NCBI GenBank assembly: GCA_044361535.1
Contig: JBIKIQ010000015.1
Coordinates: 21,725 to 85,724, forward strand
Origin: UBA952 sp044361535
GTDB taxonomy: Bacteria; Bacteroidota; Bacteroidia; Flavobacteriales_D; Crocinitomicaceae
Reading direction: 5' to 3'
Length of the DNA: 64,000 nt
The translations under genes were made by a program, and so were the position numbers. Below the pieces are notes generated by a model that saw only the letters and a list, made by a program, of their open reading frames with translations, did not search any database and had not been told where the DNA came from. Below are positions 15,785 to 25,123 of this stretch, piece after piece (position 1 is the first letter of the stretch; each line of letters opens with the position of its first letter).

Positions 15785-16855
15785 TTAATCGTCAAATGAA
15801 ACTACCAATTTATCACTCGTTGGATGTGCTTGGCAGGTTAATATATATCCTCGTTCTACTTCCTCTTTGTCTAAAGCATAGTTAACATCCATGGATGCAC
15901 TACCTTCTATTACCTTTGCTTTGCATGTGCAACAAACACCTCCTTTACATGCAAATGGCAAATCAGCACCAGCGTCAAAACCCGCATCTAAAATACTTTT
16001 TCCTTGTGATGACATGTTAAAATCAATCGTGTCACCGTCCAGGATTATAGAAACACGAGAATCAAAGGAAGGTTCATTTGTTTCTGCTTTTACGTTGTTT
16101 TTTGCACTGCCAGAACTAGTAAACAATTCAAAATGAATATTTCCCTTGACTACACCTTTAGAGATCAATGTTTTTTCTACATCTAAAATCATGCTTTCTG
16201 GTCCACAGATATATACAGCATCTATGGATTGGTTTTTTAGAAATGCATCGTATAGGTCGGCGCATTTCTCGGAATCAATTCTTCCTTTTTGTATTTTATT
16301 CCCTAAACTTTCTCTTGACAGAACATGAATAACACGGAAGTTAGAAAGATGTAAACTTTTCAAAGCTTCTAATTCCTCTCTGAAAATAATACTTGAAAAC
16401 CCTTTATTTCCATAAAATAAGGTAACATCACTTTCAGGTTCTTCCTTTAAAACTGTTTTGGCAATGGATAGAATAGGGGTAACACCACTTCCCGCAGCGA
16501 ATAGTACATAGGATTTTTTGGCTGATGTATCTGGATTAAGTAAAAAATTCCCCATTGGGGTCATTACTTGTAATTCATCTCCAATTTTCAACTCATTATT
16601 AGCATATGTAGAAAAAATCCCGTTTTCAACTTGTTTTACTGCAACTCTCCATTCATTTTCAAATGGAGCAGAGCACAAGGAATAAGAGCGTCTTACATCT
16701 TCATTATTGATTAGGGTGCGAAGGGTTAAATATTGACCTGATTTGAATGTGTAATCTTGATTTAGCGTGTTCGGAATATCGAATGCAATTGAAACACAAT
16801 CGTCCGTTTCTCTTCGAATATCTTTGATTTTTAACGAATTAAACTTTGGTGTCAT
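15785..16855 (-). CDS. PaaE-like flavoprotein reductase with 2Fe-2S domain, paralogue
   Basis: 356 aa from the ATG at 16,855. The frame stays open to 16,930, but a TACTTTTG -7 box at 16,876-16,883 would lie inside that extension and the extra residues are not reductase-like, so the shorter form is preferred. Same architecture as the next gene: RRSYSLC for FAD, AAGSGVTPILSIA for NAD(P), CGPESMI, and 2Fe-2S ligands in CKGGVCCTC with ILTCQAH. The two are tandem paralogues 2 bp apart, followed by an SDR. Predicted to carry electrons from NAD(P)H to an unknown partner. Confidence 0.9.
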   Translation of the reverse strand: MTPKFNSLKIKDIRRETDDCVSIAFDIPNTLNQDYTFKSGQYLTLRTLINNEDVRRSYSLCSAPFENEWRVAVKQVENGIFSTYANNELKIGDELQVMTPMGNFLLNPDTSAKKSYVLFAAGSGVTPILSIAKTVLKEEPESDVTLFYGNKGFSSIIFREELEALKSLHLSNFRVIHVLSRESLGNKIQKGRIDSEKCADLYDAFLKNQSIDAVYICGPESMILDVEKTLISKGVVKGNIHFELFTSSGSAKNNVKAETNEPSFDSRVSIILDGDTIDFNMSSQGKSILDAGFDAGADLPFACKGGVCCTCKAKVIEGSASMDVNYALDKEEVERGYILTCQAHPTSDKLVVSFDD

Positions 16856-16875
16856 ACGTGGTTTTTCTGAGGTTT

Positions 16876-16883
16876 CAAAAGTA
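16876..16883 (-). promoter_or_regulatory. Candidate -7 box (TACTTTTG) of the reductase operon
   Basis: TACTTTTG on the minus strand matches TAnnTTTG and lies 21 bp before the ATG at 16,855. It supports the shorter start of the first reductase gene. Confidence 0.5.
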
Positions 16884-17001
16884 CAAAATTCATTTGAAAT
16901 CCACCTTGTTTTTCGATTTCGTAAGCACAATCATTAAAAATAGTTGCTTGATATGTGTAACAAAAGAAGCAGCTTCTCCGTAATTAAGTGTCAGACTATT
17001 T

Positions 17002-17895
17002 ATGAAGAGAATTTTCATTTTATTTGTTTTTTACGCACAATTTTCTTTTGCAGAGGAGCATTTGATATCTCGTTCTGAATATATAGCATCCTGGAAATTT
17101 GTTGCAATTGAACAAATGAATTTAACTGGTATTCCAGCCAGCATCACAATGGCACAAGGTATTTTGGAATCGGGTAGTGGAAACTCAAAATTAGCACGAG
17201 AAGGGAAAAATCATTTTGGCATCAAATGTCATGGATGGGAAGGGGATAAAATGTATGTGGATGACGATATAAAAAATGAATGTTTCAGAGTTTACAATGA
17301 TGCAAAAGACTCCTATCAAGACCACAGTGATTTCTTGAAAAAGTACAAACGCTATGAATTTTTATTTACCTACAAGTCTACTGATTATAAGAGTTGGGCA
17401 AGGGGTTTGAAAGAGGCAGGGTATGCAACCAATCCGAGCTATGCTGAAAGTTTAATTAAGTTGATTGAAGAAGAGAAATTATTTGAACTTGATAAGCAAC
17501 AACTCAGTACAGAAACAATTTTCGCCGCCGATATTCAGAAAAGTTTTGTAAAACATACGTTTTATACAAATTCCAATGGCACAAACTATATTTTAGTAAA
17601 AAAAGGTGACACATTCTTTAAAATATCAGAGGAACTAAGGATTTCTATGACAGTTTTAAGGAAATACAATGATTTTCATTCGGATAAAGAATTTTTAGTT
17701 CCTGGTGAGAAAATATACATACAGCAAAAGGTTCGAAAATCAAAAAAGGAGAAATTTATAATTCTTGATGGGAAGAAGACATTACGAGAAATTTCACAGG
17801 AAAAGGGAATTCGCTTGAAATCTCTTGTGAAAAAAAACAACACGTTCATAGCCGATCAACATTTGCCTAAGGGCACAAAAGTATTCCTGAAATAG
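17002..17895 (+). CDS. Exported N-acetylglucosaminidase (GH73) with LysM
   Basis: 297 aa. Signal peptide (1-17, ending FSFA). A GH73/FlgJ-type glucosaminidase domain spans about 25-165, with the catalytic-Glu segment AQGILESGSGNSKLA and NHFGIKCHGW, KDSYQDHSDFL and WARGLKEAGYATNPSYA, all typical of peptidoglycan hydrolases. One LysM follows (about 196-240: YILVKKGDTFFKISEEL), and a second, weaker LysM-like repeat reaches the C-terminus. Predicted periplasmic cell-wall remodelling enzyme cutting GlcNAc-beta-1,4-MurNAc bonds. Monocistronic; ends before a strong terminator. Confidence 0.93.
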   Translation: MKRIFILFVFYAQFSFAEEHLISRSEYIASWKFVAIEQMNLTGIPASITMAQGILESGSGNSKLAREGKNHFGIKCHGWEGDKMYVDDDIKNECFRVYNDAKDSYQDHSDFLKKYKRYEFLFTYKSTDYKSWARGLKEAGYATNPSYAESLIKLIEEEKLFELDKQQLSTETIFAADIQKSFVKHTFYTNSNGTNYILVKKGDTFFKISEELRISMTVLRKYNDFHSDKEFLVPGEKIYIQQKVRKSKKEKFIILDGKKTLREISQEKGIRLKSLVKKNNTFIADQHLPKGTKVFLK

Positions 17896-17942
17896 CTTTA
17901 TTGACACTCAGGAATTTGTTTGTTGTTGTTTGTTTAAATGGA

Positions 17943-17969
17943 AAGAGGTCGCTTTGGTGACCTCTTTTT
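17943..17969 (+). terminator. Intrinsic terminator after the GH73 gene
   Basis: AGAGGTC and GACCTCT pair around a GC...GT-closed loop, followed by a run of seven T. It lies between convergent genes and could serve both strands, as the A-run on the left is short. Confidence 0.85.
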
Positions 17970-17981
17970 TTGTAAATAAAA

Positions 17982-18641
17982 TCAGCGAAATAAAGTAATG
18001 TTTCCTGTTTTAATTTTTTTTAATCCATCATTGTAAATAACAACCATTTGGTAAGCATAAATACCAGGCATACAATTGTCGCCTTTGTATGTTCCATCCC
18101 ATGAAAAATAAAGGTTATCACTTTCAAAGATGAGTTCACCCCATCTATCATAAATGAAAAAATCTATGTAAGAAACAGTTTCATCAACAAGAATAGAGAA
18201 TGTATTATTTATTTCTGCACCAAAATTATTTGGACTAAATGCCGAAGGAATTGTAACACCATCATCTTCAATAACTTCACCAGGAATAGGGCAATTAAAA
18301 AAAGTACTATCAACACTTCCAAAGGTTGAACCATTTCCAATTTTTATTTTATCCAAAAAAACTTCAAAATAACCATTACCATAAGCACAACAAATTCCAT
18401 CATCACCGGAATCATTTACAACTACAATTATGCATTGTGTAGTATCCACGCAAACTTGATCGCTATTGCTCGTTCCTGCTAATATTTCAGTATTGTTAAC
18501 TAGAATTTTCCAAGAAATTTCATCTGCAAAAAAATCAGGAACCATGTTGATTTCTAGCAAGGCTTCTCCGGAGGGACATTGAGAAAAAATCGACGTTTTG
18601 GCGCAAAAAGATAAAAAAATAACGACCAAAAGTTTATTCAT
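17982..18641 (-). CDS. Exported protein with gliding-motility/T9SS type B C-terminal domain
   Basis: 219 aa from the ATG at 18,641, chosen because the signal peptide MNKLLVVIFLSFCAKTSIFS starts there; 26 extra in-frame codons upstream are unlikely to be translated. The middle (about 25-125) is a Cys-containing domain with DSGDDGICCAYGNGYFEVFL, a pattern seen in other T9SS cargo. The C-terminal ~85 residues (IPSAFSPNNFG ... YDRWGELIFES ... GDNCMPGIYAY) are the gliding-motility-associated CTD, a type B sorting signal. Predicted surface-attached or secreted through T9SS. Specific function unknown. Confidence 0.88.
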   Translation of the reverse strand: MNKLLVVIFLSFCAKTSIFSQCPSGEALLEINMVPDFFADEISWKILVNNTEILAGTSNSDQVCVDTTQCIIVVVNDSGDDGICCAYGNGYFEVFLDKIKIGNGSTFGSVDSTFFNCPIPGEVIEDDGVTIPSAFSPNNFGAEINNTFSILVDETVSYIDFFIYDRWGELIFESDNLYFSWDGTYKGDNCMPGIYAYQMVVIYNDGLKKIKTGNITLFR

Positions 18642-18763
18642 AGTACAAAGTTCTAAAATGTAATCAAATTTTACTGAATGAATGTCTCTCAAATTATTAC
18701 AAGTTTTAAACAAAATCAAGCGATTTCAAACATGAATTCTGTTAATGTTGCTAAATTTGTGTA

Positions 18764-19792
18764 GTGTCTGTTTTGAAGTTTCTCTTATTTCCTTTTTCAT
18801 TCCTCTATGGATTAATCATCGGGATTCGAAATTTATTTTTTGATTTTTCAATTTTGAAATCAAAAACGCACGCCAAAAAAGTTATTTCTATAGGAAACTT
18901 GTCTATGGGAGGTACGGGTAAATCACCGGTTACAATGTACATAACAAAACTGGTGAGTGATAAAATTAATTTGGCTATTTTAAGTAGAGGTTACGGAAGA
19001 AAAACAAAAGGATTTAAATGGGTTGAACAAAATTGCTTATCATCAGAAGTTGGTGATGAACCTTTACTATTTAAAACAATAATTGGCGACAAAATTCCTG
19101 TAGCCGTCTGTGAAGATAGAAATATAGGTGTGGAAAAAATCGTAAACGCTTTCCCGCAGACTGAACTCGTATTATTGGATGATTCATTTCAACATCGAAA
19201 AATAAAACCAGGTTTTTCAATTTTACTATCCACCTATCAAAAACCTTTTTTTCGAGATGTTATTCTTCCAATGGGTACGTTGCGCGAGTGCAGAAATGGA
19301 GCCAAAAGAGCCAATGTTATTCTCATTACAAAATGCCCGAACGAACTTTCTACACATGATAAAAAAATGTTTAAAGATAGCCTCGAGAAATACAATAAAC
19401 CAGTTTTTTTTTCCAGAGTAGTTTATGGAGATTGGATTAATTTTACTTTTGAGGTGACTATCATTAAAAACGTCATAGTTGTTTCGGGAATTGCAAATCC
19501 TACAGGTATGATTGAAAATCTTGCAGCTTCCTATAAGGTTGAACCTTTTATTTTCGCTGACCACCATGAATTTACTCAAGAGGAAATCGCTAAAATTCAT
19601 CGAAAATTTGATACCTTTGTAACAATTGAAACAGCAATCGTAACCACCCAAAAAGATTTTATGCGTTTGAGAGATAAAACTGAAAAATGGGGATTGGTGA
19701 ACTACCCATGGTATGTGTTGCCCATTACTATTGAAATTGAAAATGAAATTGAGTTTAATAAATTAATATTTGATTATGTTGGAAAAAATTAA
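18764..19792 (+). CDS. lpxK: Tetraacyldisaccharide 4'-kinase LpxK
   Basis: 342 aa from a GTG at 18,764; no nearby ATG fits. Short hydrophobic N-terminus (KFLLFPFSFLYGLIIGIRN), as usual for this membrane-associated kinase. Walker A GGTGKSP at residues 49-55 within ISIGNLSMGG; LSRGYGRK; GDEPLL; LDDSFQHRKI with the conserved DDxxQHR. It phosphorylates the 4' position of the lipid A precursor disaccharide. Its last 17 bp overlap the purine nucleoside phosphorylase start, beginning a tightly packed plus-strand run that ends with lpxH, another lipid A gene. Confidence 0.95.
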   Translation: MSVLKFLLFPFSFLYGLIIGIRNLFFDFSILKSKTHAKKVISIGNLSMGGTGKSPVTMYITKLVSDKINLAILSRGYGRKTKGFKWVEQNCLSSEVGDEPLLFKTIIGDKIPVAVCEDRNIGVEKIVNAFPQTELVLLDDSFQHRKIKPGFSILLSTYQKPFFRDVILPMGTLRECRNGAKRANVILITKCPNELSTHDKKMFKDSLEKYNKPVFFSRVVYGDWINFTFEVTIIKNVIVVSGIANPTGMIENLAASYKVEPFIFADHHEFTQEEIAKIHRKFDTFVTIETAIVTTQKDFMRLRDKTEKWGLVNYPWYVLPITIEIENEIEFNKLIFDYVGKN

Positions 19793-20588
19793 GGAATCTG
19801 CTGCTTTTATTCAGTCAAAAACAACCGTTCAACCTTCGATTGGTATTATACTAGGTACTGGTTTGGGAGGTTTGGTTAAAGAAATTAATGTGATTGATAC
19901 GATTTCGTATGAGGACATTCCAAATTTTCCGGTGTCAACGGTAGAAAGTCATTCTGGTAAGTTGATTTTCGGTGAATTAGGAGGGAAAAAAGTCGTTGCC
20001 ATGCAGGGGCGATTTCATTATTACGAAGGGTATTCTTTGCAGCAAGTAACTTTTCCAGTACGTGTTATGAAACTGCTCGGAATAGAGCGTTTGTTTGTGT
20101 CAAATGCATCCGGCGGAGTAAACCCCGATTTTGAAGTTGGAGAAATTATGATTCAAGACGATCACATTAATCTTTTTCCAGGTAATCCACTTATTGGAAA
20201 AAATATCGATGAGTTAGGTCCGCGTTTTCCTGATATGAGCGATGCGTATGACCCAGCGATGATAGATCTCGCGAAGAACATTGCGAATGAAAATAATATT
20301 AAAGTTTCAGTTGGAACTTATGCGGGATTAACAGGGCCAACTTTGGAAACTCCTGCAGAATATCGTTATGTTCGAAATATTGGAGCTGATGCAGTTGGTA
20401 TGTCAACCGTTCCTGAAGTAATTGTAGCTAGACATATGGAAATTCCATGTTTTGCCATATCGATTATAACAGATCTTGGCGTACCTGGTAAAATCCAGAA
20501 AGTAAGCGTTCAAGATGTAATTGAAGTTGCGAGTAGACAAGAACCAAAGATGACGTTGATAATGCGCGAACTTATTTCTAGAATTTAA
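19776..20588 (+). CDS. Purine-nucleoside phosphorylase
   Basis: 270 aa from the ATG at 19,776 (an in-frame TTG two codons earlier is less likely). Trimeric PNP family: GTGLGGL near residue 26, VESHSGKL, GRFHYYEGYS, SNASGGVNP, ETPAEYRYVRNIGADAVGMSTVPE and the ITDLG segment. It cleaves inosine and guanosine with phosphate to base plus ribose-1-phosphate in the cytoplasm, for purine salvage. Overlaps lpxK at its start and is 1 bp upstream of gatB, so it is almost certainly in the same transcript. The symbol (punA or deoD type) is left open; sequence favours the trimeric PunA type. Confidence 0.94.
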   Translation: MLEKIKESAAFIQSKTTVQPSIGIILGTGLGGLVKEINVIDTISYEDIPNFPVSTVESHSGKLIFGELGGKKVVAMQGRFHYYEGYSLQQVTFPVRVMKLLGIERLFVSNASGGVNPDFEVGEIMIQDDHINLFPGNPLIGKNIDELGPRFPDMSDAYDPAMIDLAKNIANENNIKVSVGTYAGLTGPTLETPAEYRYVRNIGADAVGMSTVPEVIVARHMEIPCFAISIITDLGVPGKIQKVSVQDVIEVASRQEPKMTLIMRELISRI

Positions 20589-20589
20589 T

Positions 20590-22047
20590 ATGGATCAAGC
20601 ACTTCGCGACAAATATGAGGTAGTAGTGGGACTTGAGGTTCATGCCCAAATGCTAACACGCTCAAAAGCATATTCAAATGATATAAACGAATATGGAGCA
20701 ACGCCAAATTCAAATGTTAGTGTAATTTCCCTAGGTCATCCAGGTACTTTACCAAAAATGAACAAGAAAACAATTGAGTTTGCCATTAAATTGGGGTTGG
20801 CTTGTGGAAGTCAAATTGCAGAAAATCAATATTTTGCGCGTAAGAACTATTTTTATCCCGATCTACCAAAAGGGTATCAAATCACTCAAGATAAAACACC
20901 TATTTGTATTGGTGGTCAAATTGTAATTAAAACAGAAACGGGTGAAGAAAAATCCATTGGTTTGACGAGAATCCACATGGAGGAAGACGCTGGGAAAAGT
21001 ATTCATGACGTAGATGTATATGATACTTTAGTGGATTTGAATAGGGCAGGAGTTCCCTTGTTAGAGATTGTTTCCGAACCGGATATTCGTTCATCACAAG
21101 AAGCTTATGCCTATTTGATTGAAGTGCGAAAATTGGTTCGATACCTCGATATTTGTGATGGAAATATGGAGGAAGGTTCTTTGCGCTGCGATGCCAATGT
21201 ATCTGTTCGATTGAAGGGAGCTGAAGAATTCGGAACGAAGGTTGAGGTAAAAAATATGAACTCAATTCGTAATGTACAACGCGCCATTGAGTTTGAAATT
21301 AGTAGACAAATTCAGGCAATTGAAAGTGGAGAGCCTTTGGTACAAGAAACAAGAAGTTTTGATGCATTAAAAGGAATAACAATTTCAATGCGTACGAAAG
21401 AGGCAGCAAACGATTACAGGTATTTTCCAGAACCAGATTTACAACCTCTTTTGGTAACCGAAAATCAGATTGCTGCTGTTAGAAACGAAATGCCAGCGCT
21501 CCCTCGTGAATTATTTCAAAAGTATACCATAAATTATGGATTGACAGATTACGATGCGTACAACCTTACGGATAATAAGTCCATTGCTTTGTTCTATGAG
21601 GCTGTTGTTAGTTTCACCACCAATTACAAAGCTGCGGCAAATTGGGTAATGGGTGACGTAAAATCGTATCTGAATGAAAATGGGGTAGAGGTTGAAGATT
21701 TTCCAGTTCAACCTGAAAAAATCGCCCAATTAATACGTTTAATTGATGATGGTAAAGTTTCTTTTTCCATTGCTTCTCAACGTATTTTTCCAGAATTAAT
21801 TAAGAATCCAAGTGATATGCCTTTAGCCATCGCTGAAAAGCTAAATCTTATTCAAGATTCAGATGAAGGAACGATCTTAGCCTACATACAAGAGGTAATT
21901 GATTCAAATCCCAATGAAGTAGAGCGATATAGAAACGGAGAAAAACAATTAACTGGATTTTTTATGGGGCAACTCATGAAAGTTTCCAAAGGTAAAGCCG
22001 ATCCAAAAAGTGCAAATGCATTATTGCGTAATAAATTAGAGTCATGA
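20590..22047 (+). CDS. gatB: Asp-tRNA(Asn)/Glu-tRNA(Gln) amidotransferase subunit B
   Basis: 485 aa, full length. N-terminal YEVVVGLEVHAQM, KNYFYPDLPKGYQITQ, THIRMEEDAGK-like RIHMEEDAGKSIHD, RCDANVSVR and KVEVKNMNS are diagnostic of the GatB kinase/catalytic cradle. The C-terminal helical and YqeY-like tail ends NPSDMPLAIAEKLNL ... FFMGQLMKVSKGKADPK. With GatA and GatC it amidates mischarged Glu-tRNA(Gln) and/or Asp-tRNA(Asn). GatA and GatC are not in the window. Its stop overlaps the next start as ATGA. Confidence 0.97.
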   Translation: MDQALRDKYEVVVGLEVHAQMLTRSKAYSNDINEYGATPNSNVSVISLGHPGTLPKMNKKTIEFAIKLGLACGSQIAENQYFARKNYFYPDLPKGYQITQDKTPICIGGQIVIKTETGEEKSIGLTRIHMEEDAGKSIHDVDVYDTLVDLNRAGVPLLEIVSEPDIRSSQEAYAYLIEVRKLVRYLDICDGNMEEGSLRCDANVSVRLKGAEEFGTKVEVKNMNSIRNVQRAIEFEISRQIQAIESGEPLVQETRSFDALKGITISMRTKEAANDYRYFPEPDLQPLLVTENQIAAVRNEMPALPRELFQKYTINYGLTDYDAYNLTDNKSIALFYEAVVSFTTNYKAAANWVMGDVKSYLNENGVEVEDFPVQPEKIAQLIRLIDDGKVSFSIASQRIFPELIKNPSDMPLAIAEKLNLIQDSDEGTILAYIQEVIDSNPNEVERYRNGEKQLTGFFMGQLMKVSKGKADPKSANALLRNKLES

Positions 22048-23213
22048 AGTTTGTATTACCGTTAGTTCTGCTGATTTTTTCCTCAATTATTTTTTCTTCG
22101 TGTTCAGAGGGTACAGATGAAGAAGAATCAAAAGCTAATAATTTTGAAATTTCCGGAACTGTTAAAGGTGCCTCTGGAAAAAAGATAATTTTAGTCAGTA
22201 CAAATCCCGATGGACAACAAAAGGAAATTGCAAAAACCATTGTCGACGGAAAAGGGAGTTTTTCACTAAATGGTCATGTAGATTTTTTTGACGCATATCA
22301 ATTATTTCTGGAGAATGAGCAAAAAATCCTCGAATTAGTTGTAGCACCCAATGATAAAATTAAATTGAACACAAGCTATAAAGAATTTGATCTGAATCCA
22401 CAAATTAGCGGAGTTTCATGGGCAAAACAAGCAAATTCTTTCACGAAATTTAAAAACGATTTTTTGTTACAACAAGATCAATATCGAAAAGAAAGGCCAA
22501 CAGCAACACGCGAAGAATCACAATTGTTTTTGAGTAAATTGATGGCTGAGTTAGATTCAAATGTTGTTAATTTAGTTAAAGGCAATGTTAATTCGGAATA
22601 TAATTTGGTCTTATTTTCCTTTTTAGCCCCCGTTCAATCTATGGATGATTGGGATAGTTCTAATCTTGGATTAATGCAACAAGTCGTTGCATTTTTGAAA
22701 AATAAATTTCCAGATGCTCCACGTGTTCAAATGATTGAGCAACAAACGGCCCAAATTGAACAAATTTATAATGAGGAAAAACTAATGAAAGAGGGCAAAT
22801 TAGATGCCCCAGATTTTACTGTTAAAACACCTGAGGGAAATGATATTAAACTTTCATCGCTGAAAGGACAAGTCGTGTTGATCGATTTTTGGGCATCGTG
22901 GTGCGGACCATGTAGACAAGAAAATCCAAATGTGGTTCGTTTGTACAATACGTATAAATCTAATGGATTCACTGTTTTTTCTGTTTCATTGGACGACAAT
23001 GCAGATAAATGGAAAGAGGCCATAAAAAAAGACGGGTTGCTGTGGCCAAATCATGGTAGCGATCTTCAAGGGTGGAAAACTCCTCTCACGCAATTGTATC
23101 AATTTAATTCCATTCCACAAACTGTTTTGGTTAGCAAAGAAGGCAAGATAATTGCAAGAGGTTTGCGTGGTATTGCCCTAGAGAATAAACTCAAAAAACT
23201 TTTTGAAAAATGA
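22044..23213 (+). CDS. TlpA-family thiol-disulfide oxidoreductase lipoprotein with DUF4369-like N-terminus
   Basis: 389 aa. Lipobox IFSSC gives lipid-anchored Cys20. Residues ~30-240 resemble the DUF4369-type domain common before TlpA modules in Bacteroidota (EISGTVKGASGKKIILV). The thioredoxin domain from ~250 has the active site FWASWCGPCRQENP and a cis-Pro in NSIPQTVL. Predicted periplasmic disulfide reductase. It starts by ATGA overlap with gatB and is followed by a paralogue with another ATGA overlap, so the two are translationally coupled duplicates. Confidence 0.92.
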   Translation: MKFVLPLVLLIFSSIIFSSCSEGTDEEESKANNFEISGTVKGASGKKIILVSTNPDGQQKEIAKTIVDGKGSFSLNGHVDFFDAYQLFLENEQKILELVVAPNDKIKLNTSYKEFDLNPQISGVSWAKQANSFTKFKNDFLLQQDQYRKERPTATREESQLFLSKLMAELDSNVVNLVKGNVNSEYNLVLFSFLAPVQSMDDWDSSNLGLMQQVVAFLKNKFPDAPRVQMIEQQTAQIEQIYNEEKLMKEGKLDAPDFTVKTPEGNDIKLSSLKGQVVLIDFWASWCGPCRQENPNVVRLYNTYKSNGFTVFSVSLDDNADKWKEAIKKDGLLWPNHGSDLQGWKTPLTQLYQFNSIPQTVLVSKEGKIIARGLRGIALENKLKKLFEK

Positions 23214-24331
23214 AAAAAACATATATTTTAATTCTACTTGTTGTTTTTGCAAAATGTGCCTATTTCGCTCAATCGGAAATTTCGATTTCGATAACTGGTC
23301 AAATTGTCAATACACAGTTTAAGGAAATTGAACTTATTCAGATTTTACCCAACGGAGCCTTTCAGAATATTATGAAATCGCCTTTAAAATCTGACGGTTC
23401 TTTTTCTTTCAAGGGTAAACTTAATTCACCGGATTATTATCATGTAAAATTGAATAACCAGTTGGTTCCATTGGTTTTACGTAACAATTCAGAAATAAAA
23501 ATTTATGGTGACGGAAATAAATTAGATAAATTTTGCAATATCATAAATTCCGATGAATCTCAACAATTAATGGAATTTCAACGCGCTGAAAATGCATGGA
23601 ATAGAGTTTTAGATTCAGCAAATAATGAGCTCAAAAAAAATCCGTCAAAGCAACAAGAATTATCGAACGAAATCACCCCGAGATACATGGATTTTCAGCA
23701 ATTTAAACAGAATTACGTCCAATTGAATCAAAATTCTGCATCGCTTTATCCAATGATAAAAATGTTTGATCCAGATAAAGATTTTGAGAATTATCAGTTG
23801 GTTGTTTCTCAAGTAATTAATTCTTTTTCAGAAAGTTCATTGGTAAAAATAGAACAAGAAAAGTATTTGAAGTACAAAAAGAAAATGATAGATGACAACC
23901 CATTGGCGAAAGGAAAAGTTGCTCCAGATTTTGAAGAGTTAAACACGGATGGTAAAACAAAAATGAAGTTATCAGACCTAAAAGGTAATGTTGTTTTAAT
24001 AGACTTTTGGGCGTCTTGGTGCGGTCCATGCAGAAAAGAAAATCCAAATGTGGTCAAGACTTATGCGAAATACAAAGATTCAGGATTTACAGTAATGAGT
24101 GTATCATTGGACAGTGATAAAGCAAAATGGCTTGAGGCGATACAAAAAGATGGTTTGGTTTGGCCAAATCACGTTTCAGATTTAGGAGGTTGGCAAAGTA
24201 AAGTAGGACGAATTTACGGTGTTAGTAGCATTCCTCTAACGATTTTAATTGATAAGGAAGGAAAAATTATTAATACTAATTTACGAGGTCAAGCATTGGA
24301 GGCTGAACTTCAAAAAATCTTTGGTTTCTAA
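23210..24331 (+). CDS. TlpA-family thiol-disulfide oxidoreductase, second tandem copy
   Basis: 373 aa, paralogue of the preceding gene. Signal peptide 1-20 (VVFAKCAYFAQS); a Cys16 is present but the lipobox is weak, so it may be a soluble periplasmic or a lipidated protein. DUF4369-like N-terminal domain (ISITGQIVNTQFKEIELIQ), helical linker, then a thioredoxin domain with FWASWCGPCRKENP and SSIPLTIL. The insert AKWLEAIQKDGLVWPNH is shared with the other two TlpA proteins in this window. Couples by ATGA overlap to the previous gene and ends 1 bp before lpxH. Confidence 0.92.
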   Translation: MKKTYILILLVVFAKCAYFAQSEISISITGQIVNTQFKEIELIQILPNGAFQNIMKSPLKSDGSFSFKGKLNSPDYYHVKLNNQLVPLVLRNNSEIKIYGDGNKLDKFCNIINSDESQQLMEFQRAENAWNRVLDSANNELKKNPSKQQELSNEITPRYMDFQQFKQNYVQLNQNSASLYPMIKMFDPDKDFENYQLVVSQVINSFSESSLVKIEQEKYLKYKKKMIDDNPLAKGKVAPDFEELNTDGKTKMKLSDLKGNVVLIDFWASWCGPCRKENPNVVKTYAKYKDSGFTVMSVSLDSDKAKWLEAIQKDGLVWPNHVSDLGGWQSKVGRIYGVSSIPLTILIDKEGKIINTNLRGQALEAELQKIFGF

Positions 24332-24332
24332 G

Positions 24333-25121
24333 TTGGGATTGGATAAAAATATCTATTTCGCCTCTGATTTTCATTTGGGATCACCTACTTATGAAAAAAG
24401 TCTAGAGCGTGAAAAACAAATTGTTTCGTGGTTGGATTCAATTAAAAACAAGGCCTCTGAGATATTCTTGGTGGGTGATGTTTTTGATTTTTGGTTTGAA
24501 TACAAGCATGCGATTCCAAAAGGGTTTGTCCGTTTGCAAGGAAAGATTGCTGAATTAACAGATTCAGGTATAAAAGTTCATTTGTTCAAAGGAAATCACG
24601 ACATGTGGATTTTTGATTATCTGCCACAAGAATTAGGAATAGAATTGCACGATCATACGATTCAAAGAGAGTTTTTTGGTAAGAAATATTTGATTGGTCA
24701 TGGAGATGGACTAGGGCCTGGTGATTACAAATATAAATTCTTGAAACGAATTTTTAGAAATAAGGTCTGTCAATGGTTTTTCGCCCGTATACATCCTAAT
24801 TTTGGAATAGGACTTGCAAGTTTATCCTCTCGAAAAAGTCGCGCAGCAACAGGAAGCGAAGATTTTGTTTTTAATAATGTTTCGGATGAAAGACTTTTTC
24901 ATTATTGTCAGGACTATTTAAAAAAGGAATCTGTTGATTATTTTATTTTTGGACATCGACATCTTCCTTTGGATATTTCACTTGATAAGAATGCCAGATA
25001 TATAAATTTGGGAGAATGGTTATTTGAACAAACTTATTTAGAAATTACCCCTTCTGAGATTCAAATGTATCAATTTAAAGACGGTATATCTTCAAACTAT
25101 ATCACATTAAACAATCGTTAA
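24333..25121 (+). CDS. lpxH: UDP-2,3-diacylglucosamine diphosphatase LpxH
   Basis: About 262 aa from a TTG at 24,333; a second TTG lies at 24,339. No ATG fits before the first metal motif, and the open frame further upstream lies inside tlpA. Calcineurin-like phosphoesterase motifs: DFHLGSP, GDVFDFWFEY, GNHDMW, GHGDGLGPGDYKYKFLKRIF and GHRHLP. It hydrolyses UDP-2,3-diacyl-GlcN to lipid X at the inner membrane, upstream of LpxK in lipid A synthesis. Last gene of the lpxK-PNP-gatB-tlpA-tlpA-lpxH run, so both lipid A genes flank unrelated housekeeping genes in one transcription unit. Confidence 0.92.
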   Translation: MGLDKNIYFASDFHLGSPTYEKSLEREKQIVSWLDSIKNKASEIFLVGDVFDFWFEYKHAIPKGFVRLQGKIAELTDSGIKVHLFKGNHDMWIFDYLPQELGIELHDHTIQREFFGKKYLIGHGDGLGPGDYKYKFLKRIFRNKVCQWFFARIHPNFGIGLASLSSRKSRAATGSEDFVFNNVSDERLFHYCQDYLKKESVDYFIFGHRHLPLDISLDKNARYINLGEWLFEQTYLEITPSEIQMYQFKDGISSNYITLNNR

Positions 25122-25123
25122 TA

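Noticed and set aside
16856..16930. N-terminal extension of the first reductase gene
   Set aside because: A good -7 box lies inside it and the extra residues are not reductase-like; the ATG at 16,855 is preferred.
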